Of a DNA stretch of 5,452 bases, positions 1-5,452 are shown piece by piece. Origin of the DNA: a bacterium. Lineage in GTDB: Bacteria > Bacillota > Clostridia > Christensenellales > CAG-138. The position numbers and the translations under genes are program-made. Position 1 is the first letter of the stretch. Each line of letters begins with the position of its first letter. Location: NCBI GenBank assembly GCA_029218485.1, contig JAQXRK010000279.1, positions 1 through 5,452 on the forward strand. Reading direction: 5' to 3'. The notes beneath the pieces are model-generated. The model was given only the letters and a program-made list of their open reading frames with translations, did not search any database and was not told where the DNA came from.

Positions 1-1
1 C

Positions 2-853
2 ATGCGCCGCGAGGCGCTGGAGGCACTGCTCGAGCAGCGCGAGGCGGCTGTGCCGCTGCCGGTGACACAGGCCATGCCGGAGCAGGAGGCGCCGCACACG
101 CCCGCCGCGCACACATCGCTTCGCCTGCGCTTTCAGCATGCAGAGCAGCTTTGCTGTGAATCGCAGGCGGATCGCATCATCCTGCCCGTGTATGCGCTCA
201 CGCCCGCGCTCGTTCGGCGGCTCGGCGCAAAGCTGATCGCCGAACTGCCGCGCTGCGCCTTCCCCGCGGAGGCTGAGCGGCTTGAGCGCGCGCTCGACCC
301 GCTGTGCGAGGCGGGGCTGACCAGCGTGCTTGCCGAGAATCTGTATGGCTTTTCGCTTGCCAAACGGTTTGGATGCAGCGTGCACGGCGGCTTTGGCCTG
401 AACGTGGTGAACAGCGCCGCTTTGTCCGCCTATGCCGCGCTCGGCGCGGCCGACATGACGCTGTCGTTTGAGCTGCCGCTGCGGGAAATCCGCCGCATGG
501 GCGGCGCGCTGCCGCGCGGCATCGTTGCCTATGGCTATCTGCCCTTGATGTATTTTCGCGCCTGCCCCATGCAGAGCGCCGGCGGCTGCGGGAGCTGTCC
601 CGGCCACGGTTCGCTGACCGACCGCAGGGGCGTCGCCTTCCCCGTCCTGTGCGAGGGGCGCCGCTTCTCCGTTCTGTACAACAGCGTACCGCTGTACCTC
701 GGCGGTGAGCGGCTGGGCGGCGTTGATTTTTCGACGCTCTACTTCACCCGCGAGACGCGCGAGGAGGCCGGGCGCATCACGAGCGCCTACCTTGCCGGCG
801 ACCCGCTCGGCACGGCGCACACGCGCGGGCTCTACTTCCGGGAGCTGCTTTAG
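2..853 (+). CDS. U32-family peptidase, C-terminal part (5' end outside window)
   Basis: This is the last 283 residues of a clostridial U32-family protein of the long type that usually carries an extra C-terminal region. The reading frame is open at the window edge. The first visible residues (RREALEALLEQR) resemble an internal linker rather than a natural N-terminus, and no ribosome binding site can be seen, so the ATG at base 2 is probably not the start. Typical features are the barrel segment AENLYGFSLAKRFG with VHGGFGLNVVNS (about residues 111-137), then a cysteine cluster C188-x7-C196-x2-C199 followed by C217, next to GHGSLTDRRGVAFPV. Related U32 proteins such as UbiU and UbiV bind a 4Fe-4S cluster through four cysteines, so cluster binding is plausible here. 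The ending GTAHTRGLYFRELL is typical of the family. Many U32 members act in RNA or quinone modification rather than proteolysis, so the true substrate is unknown. A terminator follows, so it is probably not co-transcribed with the next genes. Confidence 0.88.
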   Translation: MRREALEALLEQREAAVPLPVTQAMPEQEAPHTPAAHTSLRLRFQHAEQLCCESQADRIILPVYALTPALVRRLGAKLIAELPRCAFPAEAERLERALDPLCEAGLTSVLAENLYGFSLAKRFGCSVHGGFGLNVVNSAALSAYAALGAADMTLSFELPLREIRRMGGALPRGIVAYGYLPLMYFRACPMQSAGGCGSCPGHGSLTDRRGVAFPVLCEGRRFSVLYNSVPLYLGGERLGGVDFSTLYFTRETREEAGRITSAYLAGDPLGTAHTRGLYFRELL

Positions 854-860
854 CAGACCG

Positions 861-882
861 CCCGCCGCATGGCGGGTTCTTT
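861..882 (+). terminator. Probable rho-independent terminator after the U32 gene
   Basis: A perfect 6-bp GC stem (CCCGCC, loop GCAT, GGCGGG) begins 7 nt after the TAG stop at 851-853 and is followed by TTCTTT. The stem is short and the T tract is interrupted by a C, so termination may be partial. Its place between a stop codon and a fresh promoter supports the call. Confidence 0.6.
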
Positions 883-915
883 CCGCCGCCGCGGCCGCTG
901 CGCGCTCTTTTCTTA

Positions 916-944
916 TTTACAAATACTCCGATTGGCTTTATACT
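916..944 (+). promoter_or_regulatory. Sigma-70/sigma-A type promoter for the acn-icd-cit operon
   Basis: TTTACA at 916-921 (5 of 6 to TTGACA) and TATACT at 939-944 (5 of 6 to TATAAT) are separated by exactly 17 bp. They lie in the only AT-rich stretch of the intergenic region. The expected transcription start is around 950-952, giving a leader of about 115-120 nt before the aconitase ATG at 1069. No operator can be named with confidence. Confidence 0.78.
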
Positions 945-969
945 GCAAAGAGGCAAATCATATATTCTC

Positions 970-1000
970 CCGCATGAGCGCAGCGCGCAACGCGATGCGG
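970..1000 (+). other. Possible leader RNA hairpin 1
   Basis: CCGCAT (970-975) pairs perfectly with ATGCGG (995-1000). A further GCG (978-980) can pair with CGC (991-993) across a small internal loop, leaving a loop of about 10 nt. It lies in the untranslated leader downstream of the predicted transcription start. I do not recognise a known riboswitch or T-box motif here, and it lacks the T tract of a terminator. In GC-rich DNA such a structure can arise by chance. Confidence 0.35.
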
Positions 1001-1032
1001 CCGTGTGGGGGTCTATGTTTCCATTACAGCAC

Positions 1033-1048
1033 CGCGGCCAACGCCGCG
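1033..1048 (+). other. Possible leader RNA hairpin 2, just ahead of the Shine-Dalgarno
   Basis: CGCGGC (1033-1038) and GCCGCG (1043-1048) form a perfect 6-bp all-GC stem around a CAAC tetraloop. The 3' arm ends 6 nt before the AGGAGG ribosome binding site of the aconitase gene, so the structure could influence ribosome access or mRNA stability. No ligand or protein partner can be inferred from sequence alone. Confidence 0.4.
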
Positions 1049-1054
1049 ACATAC

Positions 1055-1060
1055 AGGAGG
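1055..1060 (+). promoter_or_regulatory. Ribosome binding site of the aconitase gene (decides the start)
   Basis: A full AGGAGG lies 8 nt before the ATG at 1069. The same reading frame is open further upstream, to a GTG at 1003, but that position has no properly spaced Shine-Dalgarno and the extra 22 residues do not resemble the family. The ATG at 1069 is therefore preferred. Confidence 0.88.
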
Positions 1061-1068
1061 GGCAGGAC

Positions 1069-3369
1069 ATGATCACGCTCGAAACCAATGGCGTCATACT
1101 CAGCGGCGGAACGCCGCGGCCAGCGACCGCACCGGCAGATGCAAAGGCCGGCCGGGAAAAGACCATCGCGTATCGGATTCTCCGCGCACACGACGTGTCG
1201 CCTGCACACGATGTGTCGCCTGCACACAACGTGTCGCCTGCGCACAATGCGACCGAACCGGATCCGGACGGGCTGCGCATCCGCTTTGACGCGCTGATCT
1301 CGCACGACATCACGTATGTCGGCATCATTCAGACGGCGCGGGCAAGCGGCCTGAAGGAATTTCCCGTTCCCTACGCGATGACCAACTGCCACAACAGCCT
1401 CTGCGCCGTCGGCGGCACGATCAATGAGGACGACCATGTGTTCGGCCTGTCCGCCGCGAAGAAATTCGGCGGCATCTATGTGCCGGCAAATCAGAGCGTC
1501 ATCCATTCCTATGCCCGCGAGGAGCTGGCCGCCTGCGGCAACATGATCCTCGGATCCGACAGCCACACGCGCTACGGCGCGCTCGGCACCATGGGCGTCG
1601 GCGAGGGCGGTCCGGAGCTGGTCAAGCAGCTTTTGAAGAACACCTATGATATCCCCGCGCCCGAGGTCGTGCTCGTGTATCTGACCGGCGCGCCGAGAAA
1701 GGGCGTCGGCCCGCACGATGTGGCGCTCGCGCTCGTCAAGGCGACGTTTGCCAACGGCTTTGTGAAGAACCGGGTGCTCGAATTCGCCGGTCCGGGCGTT
1801 GCCAGCCTGCCGGTGGACTTCCGCAACGGCATCGACGTCATGACGACCGAGACCACCTGCCTGTCCTCGATCTGGGAAACGGACGGGCAGGTCGCCGCCT
1901 ACTATGCCGCGCACGGCCGTCCGGAGGCGTACCGGGAGCTGCGGCCCGAAGAGGGCGCGTACTATGACCGCATGGTGCACATCGAGCTCGACAAGGTCGA
2001 GTGCATGATCGCGCTGCCCTTCCATCCCTCGAACGCCTACACGATCCATGAGTTCAACGAGCGGGCGGACGAGCTGCTTGCCGGCGTGGAGGAGGAGGCA
2101 AGAAAGAAGTTTCCGAAGGCGCATCCGGCGCTTCGCAGCAAGGTCACCAAGGATGGCGTGCTCGCCGATCAGGGCGTGATCGCGGGCTGCTCGGGCGGAA
2201 CGTTCGACAACATCGTGGAAGCGGCGGACATCCTGCGGGGCGGCAGCACCGGCAACGGCTACTTCTCGCTCTCCGTGTACCCCACGAGCGTGCCGGTCAG
2301 CCTCGCGCTGACCCGCGCGGGCAAGACCGAGGCGCTGCTGGAAGCGGGCGCGATCATCAAGCCCTCGTTCTGCGGCCCGTGCTTCGGTGCGGGCGATGTG
2401 CCCGCGAACAACGGTCTGTCGCTCCGCCATACCACGCGCAACTTCCCCAACCGCGAGGGCTCCAAGCCCGGCGAGGGGCAGCTCAGCGCGGTTGCGCTCA
2501 TGGACGCGCGCTCGATCGCCGCAACGGCGAAGAACGGCGGCATCATCACCGCGGCGACCGACATCGAGTATGATACGGCGCCGGTCGACTACACCTTTGA
2601 CCGCAGCGTGTACGAACGCCGCTGCTATTACGGGTTCGGCAAGGCCGATCCGGACGCCGAGCTGATCCTCGGGCCGAACATCACCGACTGGCCGAAGATG
2701 TACCCGCTGGCGGACAACCTGCTGCTGGAGCTGGACGCGGTCATCCGCGACGCCGTGACCACGACCGACGAGCTGATCCCCTCGGGTGAAACCTCGTCGT
2801 ACCGCTCCAATCCGCTCCGTCTGTCCGAGTTTGCACTCTCGCGCCGCGTGCCGGAATACGTCGGCCGGTCGAAGGCGGTGGCGGCGGACGAGGCGGCGCG
2901 CCGCAAAGGCGAAAAACCCGAAAAGCTCGTCAGCGCGCTCTCGAAGGTCGGCCAAGCGGAAGAACTGCTCCCCACCACCCAGTTCGGCTCCTGCGTATTC
3001 GCCAACAAGCCGGGCGACGGCTCGGCGCGCGAGCAGGCCGCTTCCTGCCAGAAGGTGCTCGGCGGCTTTGCCAATATCTGCTACGAGTTTGCGACCAAGC
3101 GCTACCGCTCGAACTGCATCAACTGGGGCATCCTGCCGTTTACGCTCGCGCCGGACGCGCCGTTCCCGTATGAGGCGGGCGATTTCGTGTTCGTGCCGGA
3201 TATCCGCCGCGCGATCGCGGAGGGCGTTGAGGAGATCCCCGCCAAGGCCATCCGAGCCGACGGCACGGTCGAGCCGCTCACGCTGTTCGTCCGCGGCCTG
3301 ACCGACAACGAGAAGCAGATCATCCTCGACGGATGCCTGATGAACTACTATGCCGCACAAAACCGCTGA
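1069..3369 (+). CDS. Aconitase-family hydratase (probable aconitate hydratase), clostridial single-chain type
   Basis: A 766-residue protein predicted to interconvert citrate and isocitrate via cis-aconitate with a 4Fe-4S cluster in the cytoplasm. Cluster ligands are visible as C374 (AGCSGG) and C435/C438 (FCGPCFG). Their spacing closely matches C358, C421 and C424 of mitochondrial aconitase. Other family motifs are SHDIT (78-82), TNCHNS (105-110), GSDSHT (162-167), RNFPNREGS, and GSAREQAA with the likely catalytic serine at S652 and arginine at R654. The three cluster-binding domains are followed by a C-terminal swivel domain starting around the IPSGETSSYRSNP segment. It resembles a clade of about 730-770 aa hydratases in anaerobic Firmicutes more than AcnA or AcnB. 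Residues 40-60 are an inserted hexapeptide repeat. Aconitate as substrate is inferred mainly from the downstream isocitrate dehydrogenase and citrate lyase genes; another hydroxyacid substrate remains possible. It is the first gene of the operon, 19 nt before icd. Confidence 0.9.
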   Translation: MITLETNGVILSGGTPRPATAPADAKAGREKTIAYRILRAHDVSPAHDVSPAHNVSPAHNATEPDPDGLRIRFDALISHDITYVGIIQTARASGLKEFPVPYAMTNCHNSLCAVGGTINEDDHVFGLSAAKKFGGIYVPANQSVIHSYAREELAACGNMILGSDSHTRYGALGTMGVGEGGPELVKQLLKNTYDIPAPEVVLVYLTGAPRKGVGPHDVALALVKATFANGFVKNRVLEFAGPGVASLPVDFRNGIDVMTTETTCLSSIWETDGQVAAYYAAHGRPEAYRELRPEEGAYYDRMVHIELDKVECMIALPFHPSNAYTIHEFNERADELLAGVEEEARKKFPKAHPALRSKVTKDGVLADQGVIAGCSGGTFDNIVEAADILRGGSTGNGYFSLSVYPTSVPVSLALTRAGKTEALLEAGAIIKPSFCGPCFGAGDVPANNGLSLRHTTRNFPNREGSKPGEGQLSAVALMDARSIAATAKNGGIITAATDIEYDTAPVDYTFDRSVYERRCYYGFGKADPDAELILGPNITDWPKMYPLADNLLLELDAVIRDAVTTTDELIPSGETSSYRSNPLRLSEFALSRRVPEYVGRSKAVAADEAARRKGEKPEKLVSALSKVGQAEELLPTTQFGSCVFANKPGDGSAREQAASCQKVLGGFANICYEFATKRYRSNCINWGILPFTLAPDAPFPYEAGDFVFVPDIRRAIAEGVEEIPAKAIRADGTVEPLTLFVRGLTDNEKQIILDGCLMNYYAAQNR
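1186..1248 (+). repeat. 18-bp in-frame tandem repeat (3.5 copies) inside the aconitase gene
   Basis: Copies lie at 1186-1203, 1204-1221 and 1222-1239, with a half copy at 1240-1248. The first unit is GCACACGACGTGTCGCCT. The second differs by one silent base (GAC to GAT) and the third by one base that changes Asp to Asn. They encode AHDVSP, AHDVSP, AHNVSP and AHN at residues 40-60, between the N-terminal strand and the first conserved aconitase motif. Copy-number change would keep the reading frame. Each unit also holds a small ACAC/GTGT inverted repeat. Confidence 0.95.
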
Positions 3370-3373
3370 CGGG

Positions 3374-3380
3374 AAGGAGA
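3374..3380 (+). promoter_or_regulatory. Ribosome binding site of icd
   Basis: AAGGAGA lies 8 nt before the ATG at 3389. It sets the start at 3389 rather than at the in-frame ATG at 3350, which lies inside the end of the aconitase gene and has no suitable site. Confidence 0.85.
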
Positions 3381-3388
3381 ACCGCAAC

Positions 3389-4606
3389 ATGAAGGAACGC
3401 ATTCAGATGACCACGCCGCTCGTGGAGATGGACGGCGATGAAATGACCCGCATTCTCTGGAAGATGATCAAGGACGAACTCCTCCTGCCGTTCGTCGATC
3501 TCAAGACGGAGTATTACGACCTCGGCCTCGAAAAGCGCGATGAAACGCGCGACCGCATCACGCACGAAGCGGGCGAGGCGATCCAAAAATACGGCGTTGG
3601 CGTCAAATGCGCCACGATCACGCCCAACAAGCAGCGCGTGGAGGAGTATCATCTGCACGAGATGTGGAAGAGCCCGAACGGCACGATCCGCGCCATCCTC
3701 GACGGCACGGTGTTCCGCACGCCGATCCTGATCGACTCGATCAAGCCGGCCGTCAAAAACTGGAAGAAGCCGATCACCATCGCCCGCCACGCCTATGGCG
3801 ACGTATATAAGGGTACCGAGTACCGCGTGCCGGAGAAGGGGAAGGCGGAGCTGGTCTTTACCGGCGAAAACGGCGCCAGCTTCCGGGAGACGGTGTACGA
3901 TTTTGAGTGCCCCGGGGTATTGCAGGGCATGTACAACAAGGACAGCTCCATCCGCTCCTTTGCGCACGCCTGCTTCCAGTATGCGCTGGAGACCCGGCAG
4001 GACCTCTGGTTCTCCACAAAGGATACCATCTCGAAAAAGTACGACCAGACCTTCAAGCTCATCTTCGAGGAGATCTACGAGGCCGAGTACAGGGCGCGCT
4101 TTGAGGCGCTGGGCCTGACCTACTTCTATACCCTGATCGACGACGCCGTGGCCCGCGTTATCCGCTCGGAGGGCGGCTATATCTGGGCCTGCAAGAACTA
4201 TGATGGCGACGTTATGAGCGACATGGTCTCCACGGCCTTCGGTTCTCTCGCCATGATGACCTCCGTGCTGTGCAGCCCGGACGGCAAGTTCGAGTACGAG
4301 GCAGCGCACGGCACGGTTACGCGCCATTATTACCGCTATCTCAAGGGCGAGGAGACGAGCACCAACCCCATGGCGACCATCTATGCCTGGAGCGGGGCGC
4401 TCAAAAAGCGCGGCGAGCTGGATGGACTGCCGGAGCTGGTATCCTTCGGCGAGAAGCTGGAGGAGGCCTGCATCGACACGCTGAACGAGGGCATCATGAC
4501 CAGGGACCTTGTGGGACTGGTGGACGAGGGCACGCCCCGCGCGGTCAACACTCTGGAGTTTATCCGGCAGATCCGCGGGCGGTTGGAACGGAAGCTGGAG
4601 GCGTAA
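3389..4606 (+). CDS. icd: Isocitrate dehydrogenase, NADP-dependent, eukaryotic-type (type II, homodimeric)
   Basis: A 405-residue protein that interconverts isocitrate and 2-oxoglutarate plus CO2 using NADP(H). It aligns along its whole length with human IDH1/IDH2-type enzymes rather than E. coli Icd, and its size is normal for this type. Substrate residues are visible as T78 (TITPNKQR), S95 and N97 (WKSPNGTIR) and R133 (ARHAYGD, equal to human IDH1 R132). Y140 and K211 (STKDT) are the catalytic pair. Metal-binding aspartates are D251 (LIDDAVA), D274 and D278 (NYDGDVMSD). AAHGTVTRHY with R312 and H313 matches the NADP 2'-phosphate contacts of IDH1 (R314, H315), and NPMATIYAW follows, so NADP is the expected cofactor. 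It lies 19 nt after the aconitase stop and 4 nt before citD, which places it in the same transcript. The direction of flux in the cell cannot be read from the sequence, since NADP enzymes of this type can carboxylate 2-oxoglutarate. Confidence 0.97.
   Translation: MKERIQMTTPLVEMDGDEMTRILWKMIKDELLLPFVDLKTEYYDLGLEKRDETRDRITHEAGEAIQKYGVGVKCATITPNKQRVEEYHLHEMWKSPNGTIRAILDGTVFRTPILIDSIKPAVKNWKKPITIARHAYGDVYKGTEYRVPEKGKAELVFTGENGASFRETVYDFECPGVLQGMYNKDSSIRSFAHACFQYALETRQDLWFSTKDTISKKYDQTFKLIFEEIYEAEYRARFEALGLTYFYTLIDDAVARVIRSEGGYIWACKNYDGDVMSDMVSTAFGSLAMMTSVLCSPDGKFEYEAAHGTVTRHYYRYLKGEETSTNPMATIYAWSGALKKRGELDGLPELVSFGEKLEEACIDTLNEGIMTRDLVGLVDEGTPRAVNTLEFIRQIRGRLERKLEA
4597..4601 (+). promoter_or_regulatory. 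Ribosome binding site of citD, inside the end of icd
   Basis: GGAGG within the last codons of icd lies 9 nt before the citD ATG at 4611. This suggests translational coupling of citD to icd and sets the citD start at 4611. Confidence 0.8.
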
Positions 4607-4610
4607 GGCG

Positions 4611-4907
4611 ATGCAGATCAAAAAGACAGGCGTTGCGGGCACGGTGGAGTCCAGCGATATCATCGTGCGCATCGAGCCGCGGGAGGAGCCGGGCGTGGAG
4701 CTGACGCTGACCTCCAGCGTCATGCAGCAGTTCGGCAGGCAGATTGAAAAGGTCATCCGCGAAACCCTGGCGGAGCTGGGCGTGGAGAGCGCCCTTGTGG
4801 ACGCGGTGGACAAGGGCGCGCTGGACTGTACGGTGCGCGCCCGCACGGCGGCGGCCGCCTACCGCGCCGCAGAGTGTACCGACTATGTATGGAGGACAAA
4901 GGGATGA
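4611..4907 (+). CDS. citD: Citrate lyase acyl carrier protein (gamma subunit)
   Basis: A 98-residue protein, the normal CitD length. It carries the phosphoribosyl-dephospho-CoA prosthetic group on which acetyl and citryl thioesters are exchanged in the citrate lyase complex (CitD-CitE-CitF). The N-terminus GVAGTVESSD matches the Klebsiella/E. coli pattern AGTLESGD, placing the attachment serine at S14, the same number as in those proteins. The conserved segment DKGALDCTVRAR begins at D67. The prosthetic group requires CitX and CitG, and activation requires the acetylating ligase CitC; none of these is in the window. The gene starts 4 nt after icd and its stop overlaps the citE start, so the three are almost certainly co-expressed. 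Confidence 0.95.
   Translation: MQIKKTGVAGTVESSDIIVRIEPREEPGVELTLTSSVMQQFGRQIEKVIRETLAELGVESALVDAVDKGALDCTVRARTAAAAYRAAECTDYVWRTKG
4891..4895 (+). promoter_or_regulatory. Ribosome binding site of citE, inside the end of citD
   Basis: GGAGG lies 8 nt before the citE ATG at 4904. The stop and start overlap as ATGA (4904-4907), a classic arrangement for translational coupling of subunits of one complex. Confidence 0.85.
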
Positions 4908-5452
4908 AACGGCTTCGGCGCAGCATGCTGTGTGTGCCGGGCAACAATCCCGGCATGGTGCGCGATGCGCACATCTACGGATCGGACAGCATCATGTTCG
5001 ACCTGGAGGATTCCGTTGCGGTTACGGAAAAGGACGCCGCTCGTTTCCTCGTATACAACGCGCTGACACATCTCAAGTACGGCAGCAAGGAACTGGTCGT
5101 GCGGATCAACGACCTGGGCTCCGGCCTGGGCGTTGCGGATCTGGAAGCCATCGTGCGCGCGCAGCCGGACGTCATCCGCCTGCCAAAGACCGAGTGCGCC
5201 AGAGACGTGATCGACTGCGAGCGCGAGATCGAGCGCATCGAGCGGGCGGCGGGCATCCCCGTCGGCAGGACCGGCATGATGGCCGCCATCGAGAGCGCCC
5301 GCGGCGTTCTGAACGCCTATGAGATTGCCACCGCTTCAAAGCGGCTCATCGGCATCGCCCTGGGCGCGGAGGACTATGTGACGGACCTGAAAACCACAAG
5401 GAGCGACGGCACGGAGCTGTTCTTTGCGCGCAACATGATCCTGAACGCGGCC
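4904..5452 (+). CDS. citE: Citrate lyase beta subunit (citryl-ACP lyase), N-terminal part, 3' end outside window
   Basis: The first 183 residues of a protein usually about 290-305 aa long; the frame is open to the last base. CitE cleaves citryl-S-ACP to oxaloacetate and acetyl-S-ACP in the citrate lyase complex, using a TIM-barrel fold and Mg2+. Family motifs in order are RRSMLCVPGNNP (5-16), FDLEDSV (32-38), VVRIND with R67 (65-70), IRLPKTE (91-97), AAIESARGVLNA with E130 (127-138) and GAEDYVTDL with E156/D157 (154-162). E130 and an acidic residue in the last motif are expected to hold the metal ion. CitE-like proteins without CitD occur in other pathways, such as those acting on CoA esters. 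Here the directly overlapping citD makes the true citrate lyase beta subunit much more likely. The alpha subunit citF is expected just downstream. Confidence 0.95.
   Translation, partial: MKRLRRSMLCVPGNNPGMVRDAHIYGSDSIMFDLEDSVAVTEKDAARFLVYNALTHLKYGSKELVVRINDLGSGLGVADLEAIVRAQPDVIRLPKTECARDVIDCEREIERIERAAGIPVGRTGMMAAIESARGVLNAYEIATASKRLIGIALGAEDYVTDLKTTRSDGTELFFARNMILNAA

Noticed and set aside
1003..1068. Longer N-terminus for the aconitase starting at GTG 1003
   Set aside because: No properly spaced ribosome binding site, the extra residues do not resemble the family, and a full AGGAGG sits 8 nt before the ATG at 1069.
869..1072. Possible small protein or leader peptide of 67 codons in the intergenic region
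   Set aside because: It starts inside the terminator stem with no ribosome binding site and runs through the promoter. No run of regulatory codons suggests attenuation.
1186..1248. Tandem repeat as a CRISPR array or regulator binding array
   Set aside because: Units are contiguous with no spacers, are in frame, and encode a clean hexapeptide repeat within an intact gene, so a coding minisatellite explains them.
1024..3402. A 792-codon open frame on the minus strand covering the whole aconitase gene
   Set aside because: It mirrors the GC-rich codon pattern of the aconitase gene, its translation is rich in Arg/Val/Ala/Gly/Asp with no recognisable domain, and the sense strand has unmistakable aconitase motifs. 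An antisense shadow.
3320..4846. A 508-codon open frame on the minus strand across icd and citD
   Set aside because: Same reason: it spans two well-supported sense genes, shows no recognisable motif and is expected from high GC at third codon positions.
4904..5452. citE as a CitE-like CoA-ester lyase of another pathway
   Set aside because: The overlapping citD with an intact prosthetic-group serine motif makes a true citrate lyase subunit the better reading.

Overview
The window is about 5.5 kb of GC-rich bacterial DNA in which every supported gene lies on the + strand and coding density is high. The protein families suggest an anaerobic, fermentative Firmicute, probably a high-GC gut clostridium of the Oscillospiraceae type. 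These are a clostridial-type U32 peptidase, a stand-alone clostridial aconitase-like hydratase, a eukaryotic-type NADP isocitrate dehydrogenase and ACP-dependent citrate lyase. The organism assignment is an inference from gene style, not a match to a known genome.

Layout: (1) 1-853 is the 3' end of a U32-family peptidase gene whose start lies outside the window. (2) 854-1068 is a 215-base intergenic region. It holds a probable terminator (861-882), a near-consensus sigma-70/sigma-A promoter (TTTACA-17 bp-TATACT, 916-944), and a leader of about 115 nt with two possible hairpins, the second just ahead of the Shine-Dalgarno sequence. (3) 1069-3369 is an aconitase-family hydratase of 766 aa. (4) 3389-4606 is NADP-type isocitrate dehydrogenase, 405 aa. 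(5) 4611-4907 is citrate lyase acyl carrier protein CitD, 98 aa. (6) 4904-5452 is the first 183 codons of the citrate lyase beta subunit CitE, cut by the window end.

Genes 3 to 6 look like one operon. The gaps are 19 nt, 4 nt and a 4-nt overlap, each gene has a good ribosome binding site, and no internal terminator is visible. Together the enzymes interconvert 2-oxoglutarate, isocitrate and citrate, and split citrate to acetate and oxaloacetate. No citrate synthase is visible. The set could take imported citrate both to oxaloacetate/acetate and to 2-oxoglutarate. It could also run reductively from 2-oxoglutarate plus CO2 to citrate and then to acetate plus oxaloacetate.

The two most unusual points are this gene combination and a nearly perfect 18-bp tandem repeat (3.5 copies), which inserts an AHDVSP-type hexapeptide repeat near the N-terminus of the aconitase.
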